Assembly (NCBI RefSeq): GCF_900129665.1 | Contig: NZ_FQWL01000001.1 | Location: 1,206,457-1,270,456, forward strand | Direction: 5' to 3' | DNA length: 64,000 nt | DNA from: Flagellimonas flava | GTDB taxonomy: Bacteria > Bacteroidota > Bacteroidia > Flavobacteriales > Flavobacteriaceae | Shown here: positions 17,015 through 25,683 of the stretch, piece after piece | Layout: every line of letters starts with the position of its first letter | Position numbering within the stretch: the first letter of the stretch is position 1 | Made by a program: the position numbers and the translations under genes | The notes under the pieces: generated by a model | Told to the model about the DNA's origin: nothing | The model's input: the letters and a program-made list of their open reading frames with translations, nothing else | The model's database searches: none

Positions 17015-19399
17015 TTAGGTAAATTTCCACCATTTCTTAACTGATTTGCCATAGCCGTAGCCGTATTTTCCTCCATAGCCAAGGTTAGTTTCATCGACTC
17101 CGTTAACGATAAAAGACAAATTCTTTAACTTTCCTTCTTCATTCAATTTTAAAGGAAATTCTATTACTTTTCTCTCCGTCATACCTGCCCTAGTGACATA
17201 CAGGGTTTGATCCGCATATTTACTTATCATAAGAGTGTCGGAGACCACCATAATAGGTGCTGTATCCACTATAATATAGTCGTAACGTTGCCTCACGTAA
17301 GTAATAAGCTCGGCCATTCGTTCACTCATCAATAACTCGGCGGGATTAGGAGGAATCTTCCCCGAATAAATCACATCGATTGCCTGATTGTGACTTAACA
17401 TGGATGTAATGATGTCTTTAGACTCCACATTCCCATCAACCAAGAAATCCGTTAGACCTAGTTCATGATTTCCAGAAGATTTCCCAAGCTTATTCCTGTT
17501 TTTATCTGAATAAAAGCGATTAATCTTTGGATTTCGAATATCAGCCCCTAATAGTAATACCTTTTTATTTGTGTTGGCATAGATCATGGCCAAATTGGAA
17601 GCTACCAATGTTTTACCTTCTCCTGGTACGCTTGAGGTGATGAATATGGTATTTCCCCCGGCATCGGAGGTCTTTTTCTTTGATTTTAAAATGTAATCCA
17701 GATTTGTGCGAAGAATCCGCAAAGATTCAGCCAGTACGGTTCGTTCATTGGTTTTGACCAGCACATTTTCCTTTCTTGGGATTTTGGGCAACTCAGCCAG
17801 TACAGGAATATTTCCAACCAATCTCTCCAATCCAATCTTATTCTGAACTTTGTTATTCACCAAATTTTTAATGTAAATAACAGAAAATGGAAGCAATAAC
17901 CCTAGAATCAGGGAAGCCAACATAATGATAGGTTTCTTTGGAGAAACCGGTAATTCACTTACCAAATATGCGTCATCAATAATTTTGGATTTGGGAGAGG
18001 CCGACGCAAAAGTTATCTGAGCTTCTTCTCTTTTCTGCAATAAGTACAAATAAAGCGATTCCGTTGTTTGTTGTTGCCTGGTGATATCCCTAAGGGCACG
18101 TTCATTTCTAGGCGCAGAATATATTCTTGAATTTATTCTTGACAATTGACTGCTTAAGCTATTGACCTGAAGTGCCAAATTATTTGTGACACTGTTCAAA
18201 CTTGACCTCATACTACGCTTTAGACCATCCAATTGTTGGTCCAGATTAACTATTATTGGGTTCTTTTCATTAGAACTTTCCAATAATCGCTTGCGTTCTA
18301 AAGCCAAATCGTTGAATCTAGCTGTTGTAGTTGCTATCGTTGGGTCTGCCAAGCCAACATTGGCAGGTAACAATTCATATCCATTTTGACCGTCGATAAG
18401 GTCTTTCATGGACGACGCAATATCTAGTTGAACGGAAGCATTTTGAAGTTCTTGTTGGCTAGTAGCACCAATATTAAGATTTACGCTAGTTTGCGTTGAA
18501 ATATCAGCTATTCCTCTCCCAGCCTTAAAATCCTCTGCACTCTGATCAACAGTAGATAAATCACCATAAATATCCGCAATCCGATCGTTTATAAAGTTAG
18601 AGGTTCTATCAGCTATTGCTTTCTTATCCTGAATTGCACCTTCATTATAATTTGCTACCATCATATTTAATATGTCCTTCCCCTTTTGTTTTATGGGATC
18701 CTGCAAAGAAATTGTGATGATATTTGACGATAACTCGTCCATAACAAAGATTTCAATCCTTTCTTGGTAAATTTCAGCAACCATTGCCAATGGTTTAACA
18801 CTAACCCTATATGTTCTGTCCTTAAGATTATCAAAACTTGTGAGATTTGGTGTTACTATAACTTCACCTGCCGCCGTATTAAATGGTTTGCCATAAGGGT
18901 ATATATCTAAGGGGCCATCTTCTGTTGAAGCATACTCAAAGGAAGAGTCAGATTTTAAGCTAATAAAAAACTCTGTGTCCGTGTTGTTCACAATTGAGTC
19001 TGACGCGAGGAAATTAACGTTAAATGGTGAATTAAGGTAAGTTTCGGTATTTCTTATGTTTCCTACTTCAATTATGCTCCTGTTTAACTCCAATTTTTTA
19101 ACTATCTCAATAATATTCGCGCGAGAACCTAGTATTTCAATTTCATCACTAATTTCTCCACCACCTCCGCCGCTTAAAAATTGTAAATCCTTAAAGGCTG
19201 CTAGTTCAGAGTTGGAAGTCTGGTCGTCAAGAATCTGAATCTTTGACTTTATTTCATACCGCGGCGTCTCATATCGTATTTGGAGAAAACCAAGAGATAA
19301 AGCAATAATCACACATATTAAAAACCATTTCCAGTTTTTAAAATAAGGTTTTACCAAAGCCTTGTAATCCAAGGTGCTTTTTGAAGTTGTAGAACTCAT
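17015..19399 (-). CDS. Polysaccharide co-polymerase/tyrosine autokinase (Wzc-like)
   Basis: A 794-residue inner-membrane protein. It has an N-terminal Wzz domain with a TM helix (WFLICVIIALSLGFL), a long periplasmic coiled region, a GNVR-type segment and second TM (PIIMLASLILGLLLPFSVIYI), then a cytosolic BY-kinase domain: Walker A VPGEGKT near residue 592, Walker A' LLGADIRNP and Walker B IIVDTAP. The C-terminal tail has a tyrosine cluster (YGGKYGYGYG), the expected autophosphorylation sites. It is the last gene of the minus-strand assembly operon starting at 23305. Confidence 0.95.
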   Translation of the reverse strand: MSSTTSKSTLDYKALVKPYFKNWKWFLICVIIALSLGFLQIRYETPRYEIKSKIQILDDQTSNSELAAFKDLQFLSGGGGGEISDEIEILGSRANIIEIVKKLELNRSIIEVGNIRNTETYLNSPFNVNFLASDSIVNNTDTEFFISLKSDSSFEYASTEDGPLDIYPYGKPFNTAAGEVIVTPNLTSFDNLKDRTYRVSVKPLAMVAEIYQERIEIFVMDELSSNIITISLQDPIKQKGKDILNMMVANYNEGAIQDKKAIADRTSNFINDRIADIYGDLSTVDQSAEDFKAGRGIADISTQTSVNLNIGATSQQELQNASVQLDIASSMKDLIDGQNGYELLPANVGLADPTIATTTARFNDLALERKRLLESSNEKNPIIVNLDQQLDGLKRSMRSSLNSVTNNLALQVNSLSSQLSRINSRIYSAPRNERALRDITRQQQTTESLYLYLLQKREEAQITFASASPKSKIIDDAYLVSELPVSPKKPIIMLASLILGLLLPFSVIYIKNLVNNKVQNKIGLERLVGNIPVLAELPKIPRKENVLVKTNERTVLAESLRILRTNLDYILKSKKKTSDAGGNTIFITSSVPGEGKTLVASNLAMIYANTNKKVLLLGADIRNPKINRFYSDKNRNKLGKSSGNHELGLTDFLVDGNVESKDIITSMLSHNQAIDVIYSGKIPPNPAELLMSERMAELITYVRQRYDYIIVDTAPIMVVSDTLMISKYADQTLYVTRAGMTERKVIEFPLKLNEEGKLKNLSFIVNGVDETNLGYGGKYGYGYGKSVKKWWKFT

Positions 19400-19425
19400 G
19401 AAATAATCTTTGGAATGGGAATGGA

Positions 19426-20202
19426 TTAATTTCGGGTTAAAATAAGGACTGTCGAGGTAATCAATACTGATGCTATTGAAACATATATTCCTGCTCTTTG
19501 ATCAAGAGATGTCTCCTTAATTCCAGATTTGTTGGGCTCTACATAGACCACATCATTTTGAGTAAGGTAATACACTGGAGACTTGACCATGTCCTTAGAA
19601 GTCAAATCAATGCGGTTATATACCTTAGTGCCACTAAAGTCACGTATCACAAGAACATTGTTGCGCATTCCTCTTATGGTAAGATCACCGGCAAAACCTA
19701 AAGCTTCCAAAATCGTCACCTGCTCTCCATTCACGGGATAAGTTCCGGGTTGATTGACAGCACCGAGAACAGTGACCGTGAAATTCCGAAGTCTAATGTT
19801 GATAATAGGGTCTTTTAAATAATCGGATAGCCTATCACGCAGAAGCAGGCGTAGCTCGTCTGGAGAAAGACCGGCTATTTTAAGTTTTCCAATAACAGGG
19901 AAATCAATTTCCCCGGCCTGATCCACAAGATAATCCACTTGCTCAGGCCTAAATCCACCCTCTGCTGCTCCTCTCATAAGGTTAAATGGAGCACTTGCCT
20001 CAGGATTTAGGGATGAAACGTGAATGGAAACCAAATCATCTACCTTAAATTTTGATACAAAAGTGTTATTGTCCACCAAAGTTTCAAAACTACTAGTGTC
20101 CTGAAAATACACCACGTCTTTTCGAGATGCGCATGAAGAAAGGATCAAAAGGGGTAATATGAAGTATAGATTGAATCGTAAAAAATGGTTTGCTCTTGTC
20201 AT
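19426..20202 (-). CDS. Polysaccharide export outer-membrane lipoprotein (Wza-like)
   Basis: A 258-residue protein. Its signal sequence ends in the lipobox LILSSC with Cys24. Next come a Poly_export domain (DDLVSIHVSSLNPEASAPFN; GEIDFPVIGKLKIAGLS) and one SLBB domain (VLGAVNQPGTYPVNGEQVTILEAL). A C-terminal hydrophobic helix (VSIASVLITSTVLILTRN) suits the outer-membrane-spanning helix. It forms the export channel partner of the Wzc-like kinase 26 bp downstream and is shorter than enterobacterial Wza, as usual in Bacteroidota. Confidence 0.94.
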   Translation of the reverse strand: MTRANHFLRFNLYFILPLLILSSCASRKDVVYFQDTSSFETLVDNNTFVSKFKVDDLVSIHVSSLNPEASAPFNLMRGAAEGGFRPEQVDYLVDQAGEIDFPVIGKLKIAGLSPDELRLLLRDRLSDYLKDPIINIRLRNFTVTVLGAVNQPGTYPVNGEQVTILEALGFAGDLTIRGMRNNVLVIRDFSGTKVYNRIDLTSKDMVKSPVYYLTQNDVVYVEPNKSGIKETSLDQRAGIYVSIASVLITSTVLILTRN

Positions 20203-20240
20203 ATCAGGAGTAGATTTTATGAATTTAAATACGAAGTATA

Positions 20241-22181
20241 TTAGGATTTAACGGGATTCAATGAAGCCTTTGATTCAAAATTAACGTTTTCTTTTTTATC
20301 CAATTTGCAGAGTTCGGAATTTTTCGAAATATACTCAGGAACTATACTCTTCATAAGTTGAACAGTATCTTCATTAAAAAACATATTGCTAATACAAAGC
20401 TGATCGATCTTCGACCTTAGATCCGAATAATCAAGTTCTCTTGTCTTACTGATCTTAATCTTTTTATGGTAGGTTGGCAAGGTATTTTCCCCATCGGCCA
20501 GTAATTCTTCATAGAGTTTTTCACCTGGCCTCAAGCCTGTAAATTTTATCTTGATGTCCTCAGGATATTGCAATCCCGATAGCTTTATCATGTTCTTTGC
20601 CAAATCATATATTTTTACAGACTCGCCCATATCGAAAATAAAAATCTCCCCTCCTTCACCCATGGCTCCGGCCTCCAAAACCAATTGGGAAGCTTCAGGT
20701 ATGGTCATAAAATATCTGGTTATATCCTTATGGGTAACTGTCAAGGGGCCACCTTGTTCAATTTGCTTTCTAAATAATGGTATAACCGACCCATTTGAGC
20801 CTAAAACATTACCGAAACGAGTGGTAATAAATTTTGTCCCACTTTGCTGTTGCATACAACTAACATAAATTTCGGCTATGCGCTTGCTGGCCCCCATCAC
20901 ATTTGTCGGATTTACAGCCTTGTCCGTAGAAATTAAAACAAACTTTTCAACTTCATGCATTATAGACAAGTCAGCAATTACCTTTGTACCGGCAATATTA
21001 ATTTTAATCGCCTCATAGGAATTATACTCCATTAAGGGCACATGTTTGTAGGCGGCAGCATGAAAAACCATATCAGGTTTATGCTCCTGAAAGATTAGAT
21101 TCATGCGATTTTTGTCACGAACATCACCAACAATGGGAACAAAATTATGGAAGCCTTTCTGCTTAAGTTCTTGCTGCAAATCATATAATGCAGATTCCGC
21201 CTGATCTATAATTACCAAAGAACGATAGTCATAGCTACAGATTTGCCTAACTATTTCGCTTCCAATGGATCCGGCACCTCCCGTGACCACTATACTCTTA
21301 TCATTAACTTCTTTGGAGATTTTTGAGTTGGCGATGTTAATTGGAACTCTATTCAAAAGATCCTCAATTTGAACATTTTTTATTTGTGAAGCTTTAAGTT
21401 CTCCATTTATCCAATCTTCTACAGGAGGGACAATTTTAACCAACACAGGGAAATCTACCAATCCCTCAACCAATTCCTTCAAACGTTTGTGGGTAATGTT
21501 TTGGATACAGAAAATCACTTCAGAGATACCTTTTTTGAGAATAAAATCCTCTGTCAAGATTTCAGGCGCATAAACCGTTACACCATTGATCAGTTTTCCA
21601 ATCTTTTTCTTATCATTATCCACATATCCTATAACCTTAACATTGGTCTTAGAATGATTGGTAATTGCACCATATGTCAATATTCCTGATTCTCCTGCAC
21701 CATAAATCAATACATTCTTAGAAGTATTGACCCCATTTTCATTGAACATGTTCAAGAAAATGGATTTGAAAATATATCGTGATGTTACCAACGCAATAAA
21801 ACTGATCAAGCTATTGATAATTATTATGGAAAGTGGAATTGTGAAATTTTCCACCAACTCAACTTTTTTATTGGTGATCACCAAGAATATGGTTAAAATA
21901 CTTGCCAAACAGATGGCATTAAAAATGTTGTAAACATCCCTTACTCCTGTATGCCTTACAACCCCCTTGTACGAGCCAACCACCAAAAACGAGAGCAGTG
22001 CTATTGTTGATATCCAGGGAATCTGCACAAACAGTTTTTCAACATCAAAATTGAAGGTGAGATTGAACCGAATGAAATATGATAGAACAAATGATATGGC
22101 TACGATTGCAACATCTATAGCTAACACGAGCCACTTTGATGCATACCTTTCAACTTTTGAATTAAGGTAGTTTTGTATCAT
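20241..22181 (-). CDS. Membrane-bound nucleotide-sugar 4,6-dehydratase (PglF/WbpM/CapD-like)
   Basis: A 646-residue protein with four N-terminal TM helices, a CoA-binding-like Rossmann domain (NVLIYGAGESGILTYGA) and a C-terminal SDR domain (VVTGGAGSIGSEIVRQI; VFHAAAYKHVPLME). The active site reads STDKAVNPTNVMGASK: Met replaces the usual Tyr of YxxxK, as in PglF and WbpM, which dehydrate UDP-GlcNAc to the 4-keto-6-deoxy sugar. It overlaps the aminotransferase gene by 4 bp, so the pair probably makes a UDP-4-amino-4,6-dideoxy sugar of the bacillosamine type. A PglD-type acetyltransferase was not recognised in the window. Confidence 0.93.
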   Translation of the reverse strand: MIQNYLNSKVERYASKWLVLAIDVAIVAISFVLSYFIRFNLTFNFDVEKLFVQIPWISTIALLSFLVVGSYKGVVRHTGVRDVYNIFNAICLASILTIFLVITNKKVELVENFTIPLSIIIINSLISFIALVTSRYIFKSIFLNMFNENGVNTSKNVLIYGAGESGILTYGAITNHSKTNVKVIGYVDNDKKKIGKLINGVTVYAPEILTEDFILKKGISEVIFCIQNITHKRLKELVEGLVDFPVLVKIVPPVEDWINGELKASQIKNVQIEDLLNRVPINIANSKISKEVNDKSIVVTGGAGSIGSEIVRQICSYDYRSLVIIDQAESALYDLQQELKQKGFHNFVPIVGDVRDKNRMNLIFQEHKPDMVFHAAAYKHVPLMEYNSYEAIKINIAGTKVIADLSIMHEVEKFVLISTDKAVNPTNVMGASKRIAEIYVSCMQQQSGTKFITTRFGNVLGSNGSVIPLFRKQIEQGGPLTVTHKDITRYFMTIPEASQLVLEAGAMGEGGEIFIFDMGESVKIYDLAKNMIKLSGLQYPEDIKIKFTGLRPGEKLYEELLADGENTLPTYHKKIKISKTRELDYSDLRSKIDQLCISNMFFNEDTVQLMKSIVPEYISKNSELCKLDKKENVNFESKASLNPVKS

Positions 22182-23305
22182 AATCCTGTTGATTTAATAA
22201 TTTGTACTACGCGATCTAAATCTGAAGTAGATAAATTAGACCCGCTCGGCAAACACAATCCCCTTTCGAACAAATCTTCTGAAGTCCCATCAGTGAAATG
22301 AAGCTCATTTTCAAAAACCGGCTGCAAGTGCATAGGCTTCCACAACGGCCTTGATTCAATATTTTCGTCTGCCAAAGCCATACGTATCTTCTCCCTGGTC
22401 TCAAAAGAAGGAGTAAGAAGACAGCTTAGCCACCTGTTAGAAAATAGACCCTCTGGTTCAGGTAGAAAAGATAGGTTTTTCAAATCTTTAAGTGCTTCAG
22501 TATAGTACCTGAAATTCCGGCGCCTGGCCTGCACCCTATCCTCCAATACCTCCATTTGCCCCCTTCCAATACCAGCAAGTACATTGCTCATACGATAATT
22601 GTGACCTATCTCGGAATGTTGGTAATGCGGAGCATTGTCTCTGGCTTGAGTAGCTAAAAAGACAGCTTTGTTCCTATATTCCTTATTATTGGATACTAAA
22701 GCTCCTCCACCGGAGGTAGTTATAATTTTGTTTCCATTAAATGAAAATATGGCTATGTCCCCAAACGTACCGCATTTCACTCCTTCCCAAGAACTGCCAA
22801 GAGCCTCAGCACTGTCCTCCAGTACAGGAATTGAGTACTTTCTGCCCAAAGCATGAATTTTGTCCACCTTATAGGGCATCCCATAAAGATGTACGGCAAT
22901 GATTGCCTTTGGCTTTTTCCCTGCATTCAGTCTATGCTGAATAGCTTCTTCCAAAAGTTCAGGAGATAAATTCCAAGTATCACGCTCACTATCAACGAAA
23001 ATTGGTCGAGCTCCCAAGTAAAAAATTGGATTGGCCGAAGCGGAAAAAGTGAAGCTTTGACAAAGCACCTCGTCGCCATGGCCCACCCCCATTAATTTTA
23101 GCCCAAGGTGAATCGCAGCTGTACCAGAACTCAACGCTGCCACGTGGACATTATTTTCTAAGTAGTCGGCTATAGCATCTTCAAAACTGGTAACATTAGG
23201 TCCCAAAGGAGCTATCCAATTGGTCCTAAAAGCTTCATCAACATAGCCTTGTTCTGTGCTTCCCATATGAGGAGAGGAAAGCCAAATTTTGGTTTGTGTT
23301 TCCAC
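22178..23305 (-). CDS. DegT/DnrJ/EryC1/StrS-family sugar aminotransferase (PglE-like)
   Basis: A 375-residue PLP-dependent aminotransferase. It opens IWLSSPHMGSTEQGYVDEAF, with SSGTAAIHLGLKLMGVGHGDEVL for phosphate binding, LEDSAEALGS, and the PLP Lys193 in FSFNGNKIITTSGGG. Close relatives aminate UDP-4-keto-6-deoxy-GlcNAc. Start codon GTG at 23305. It is the first gene of the minus-strand operon and is followed with 4-bp overlap by the matching dehydratase. Confidence 0.94.
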   Translation of the reverse strand: METQTKIWLSSPHMGSTEQGYVDEAFRTNWIAPLGPNVTSFEDAIADYLENNVHVAALSSGTAAIHLGLKLMGVGHGDEVLCQSFTFSASANPIFYLGARPIFVDSERDTWNLSPELLEEAIQHRLNAGKKPKAIIAVHLYGMPYKVDKIHALGRKYSIPVLEDSAEALGSSWEGVKCGTFGDIAIFSFNGNKIITTSGGGALVSNNKEYRNKAVFLATQARDNAPHYQHSEIGHNYRMSNVLAGIGRGQMEVLEDRVQARRRNFRYYTEALKDLKNLSFLPEPEGLFSNRWLSCLLTPSFETREKIRMALADENIESRPLWKPMHLQPVFENELHFTDGTSEDLFERGLCLPSGSNLSTSDLDRVVQIIKSTGL

Positions 23306-23346
23306 GAGGTTGTTATTCTGTAAGATTTATTTAATTCTTGTCGAAT

Positions 23347-23379
23347 CAAAAGTAGCTATAGTTTTAATCCAAGGGTCAA
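23347..23379 (-). promoter_or_regulatory. Candidate promoter of the aminotransferase-dehydratase-wza-wzc operon
   Basis: On the minus strand TACTTTTG (-7, 23354-23347) matches TAnnTTTG and a TTG (-33) is at 23379-23377, with a 22-base gap. It lies about 40 bp ahead of the GTG at 23305. Both boxes and position fit a Bacteroidota housekeeping promoter, with a slightly long spacer. Confidence 0.5.
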
Positions 23380-23555
23380 AAATTGGGGATAATTCGTTTA
23401 AGAATTGAAAAACATCGGCTAAAGGGCTTTTTGAGATTGAAATGTCCAAAATCATAAGACCTAAATCCTTCACCCATCCCCATAATCAAATAAAAACTCA
23501 TTCGTGACCATAGGATATTGAGTTATTTGGTAATATTTGTGCTTTGAAACCATAA

Positions 23556-24002
23556 ATGCAGGTTATGAATAAAGTTGTCAAAACCCGTTATGTTAGAGCG
23601 AAATGCTTGGGAGGGGGCACTGCATCTGTTATTGCAAATCATCTTCAAAAAATAAATTTCGCTGAAATTGACATCAACCCAAGTTACTACTATTTGGAAG
23701 ACCTAGAGCCATCACTCTGCAGTAATGTTTTTCGGAAAGAAAATTGTAATTTACAATTTGACATTAAAAAAAACACCCAACACTCCTCAGAAACAAATTC
23801 AATTTTTATGACCAATAATTTATTGGGTGAAAAGGCAGGGAATTACCACATACACCACCACGGTTTCCAAAAAAACAGAAGATATGATTACTTAAAAACC
23901 TCTGAGTCAGATTTAAACCGAAAACTGTTAAATACCACCAAAGAACCTGTGAAGGCAAACAAAAAAAGCTCAAGGGATCACTATCTTGCCCAAATGGGAT
24001 GA
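23556..24002 (+). CDS. Hypothetical protein, 148 residues
   Basis: Not recognised. An open frame begins MQVMNKVVKTRYVRAKCLGG with a second possible start at the Met of residue 4. The protein is polar, has no clear TM or signal, two Cys in the first 60 residues (residues 18 and 56), and a His-rich stretch, NYHIHHHGFQKNRRYDY, near residues 98-113. It starts 250 bp downstream, in plus orientation, from the divergent aminotransferase gene. It may be a small lineage-specific protein or a decayed gene fragment; codon use could not be compared numerically. Confidence 0.35.
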   Translation: MQVMNKVVKTRYVRAKCLGGGTASVIANHLQKINFAEIDINPSYYYLEDLEPSLCSNVFRKENCNLQFDIKKNTQHSSETNSIFMTNNLLGEKAGNYHIHHHGFQKNRRYDYLKTSESDLNRKLLNTTKEPVKANKKSSRDHYLAQMG

Positions 24003-24138
24003 ATTCAGATATTTGGATTAGCAAAGGATTTTTTAAGCATGTTAGTGTAAAACCAGTCCATATGTGCATTGGAAGGTAATTACCAGAAAACCAAAAAATG
24101 AAAGTCATAGAGTTTACATACATTAAAATGGGGCAGCA

Positions 24139-25170
24139 ATGAAAGTATTGATCACCGGAGCAGCTGGATTTATAGGTTTCCATGTTTCCAAAAGTCTTTT
24201 GGAAAGAGGACATGAGGTGGTGGGCCTAGACAATATTAATGATTACTATGCGGCTAAATTGAAGTTTGACAGATTGGAACAGCTTGGTATTTCACAAAGA
24301 GAGGCGGAGGAGTGGAATTTACTAAGCAAGAGTGCTTTATACAAAAATTTTCAGTTTATTAGGCTAGGGTTGGAAGACCGTGAAAACCTTCCGAAATTGT
24401 TCGCTGCACAATCCTTCGATTCGGTTTGTAATCTCGCAGCGCAGGCAGGGGTGCGCTATAGCTTGGAAAATCCCCATGCTTACGTAGACAGTAATTTGGT
24501 AGGGTTTATCAATATATTGGAGGCCTGCCGACATCATGAGGTAAAACATTTGGTTTATGCGAGTAGTTCAAGTGTTTATGGTTTGAATAAGAAAATTCCT
24601 TTTGAGACAACAGATAGAGTTGACCATCCAATAAGTCTTTATGCGGCAACAAAAAAGAGCAACGAGTTGATGGCGCACACTTATAGCCATTTATTCAAAC
24701 TGAATACCACTGGTCTTCGCTTTTTTACCGTGTATGGCCCTTGGGGAAGACCGGATATGGCAATGTTTCTTTTTACGGATGCCATCCTAAATGGCAAATC
24801 CATCAAAGTGTTCAATCATGGTGAACTAGAGCGCGACTTTACCTATATAGACGATATTGTGAAAGGAGTAGTTCAAATTATTGAGTCCGGTACCGATAAC
24901 AAAAACCCAGAGGATATACCTTACAAAATTTACAATATCGGAAACAACAAGCCCGTCAAACTCCTAGATTTTATAAAATCTTTGGAAAAATGTTTGGGAA
25001 TTAAGGCGAAGATGCAAAAATTACCCATGCAGCCTGGAGATGTAACAAGAACAATGGCCAATGTGGACAATCTTATCAACGACTACGACTATAGGCCAAA
25101 TACTGCCATAGAAACGGGAATCGAACATTTTGTGAATTGGTATAAGGACTACTATTTAAACCAGCCTTAG
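24139..25170 (+). CDS. NAD-dependent epimerase, UDP-glucuronate 4-epimerase-like
   Basis: A 343-residue extended SDR: Rossmann motif GAAGFIGFH, then DNINDYYAAKLKFDRL, a segment typical of UDP-glucuronate 4-epimerases (LpsL/CapI type), NLAAQAGVRYSLENPHAYVDSNL, the catalytic Ser/Thr in YASSSSVYG, YAATKKSNE (YxxxK) and RFFTVYGPWGRPDMA. Predicted reaction is UDP-GlcA to UDP-GalA. It would supply a galacturonate precursor for the polymer. Flanked by non-coding gaps, so probably its own unit. Confidence 0.9.
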   Translation: MKVLITGAAGFIGFHVSKSLLERGHEVVGLDNINDYYAAKLKFDRLEQLGISQREAEEWNLLSKSALYKNFQFIRLGLEDRENLPKLFAAQSFDSVCNLAAQAGVRYSLENPHAYVDSNLVGFINILEACRHHEVKHLVYASSSSVYGLNKKIPFETTDRVDHPISLYAATKKSNELMAHTYSHLFKLNTTGLRFFTVYGPWGRPDMAMFLFTDAILNGKSIKVFNHGELERDFTYIDDIVKGVVQIIESGTDNKNPEDIPYKIYNIGNNKPVKLLDFIKSLEKCLGIKAKMQKLPMQPGDVTRTMANVDNLINDYDYRPNTAIETGIEHFVNWYKDYYLNQP

Positions 25171-25683
25171 TTCGCTCTAACTAATCCCTCACATATTCCA
25201 TGGTAAAAAAACCTACATGTTTGCACCTGGGGGATGAATATCTATGAATCATGTTTGGGTGGGCCTCCATCCAAATCCGAATACAGGCTTAACAAGAACA
25301 CAGATGTTTTATTTTCCAATACGTCAATAATGCATTCTATTGCCCATTTAAATCATGCAATGGTTATTAGCCCTGTTCATACATAAACCTATCCCTTGAA
25401 CAAAGGGAAGAGTTGGTCTTTGATAAGTGAATGGAATCTTCCCCCCCCTTTGTGGGCAATTCGAAATCTGTGAAGGTAGTGTTAAAAAAAATTACCGTTT
25501 ATCGAAAAGTTAATCGACGAACGTCCATATCATGCTTTACCATCGTAATATTTGCATTGTAAAAAAACGATAGACGTGCAGTTTATCGAATATATCAGAG
25601 TTTTCACCGAAATATTTAAATTTTTAAATAATTTTAAAAAGCCTAAATATATCAGTTATTCAAATACTTAACCTAAATTCCCC
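25171..25683. other. Intergenic region, 513 bp
   Basis: No gene seen. It carries a run of eight C at 25441-25448 and becomes very AT-rich from about 25,600 up to the lipoprotein start at 25,684, probably the promoter region of that gene. A near-match to a -7 box, AATATTTG, lies at about 25546-25553. Confidence 0.5.

Noticed and set aside
23806..24213. Minus-strand open frame across the hypothetical gene and epimerase start
   Set aside because: It runs over the strongly supported epimerase N terminus; its product is not protein-like.
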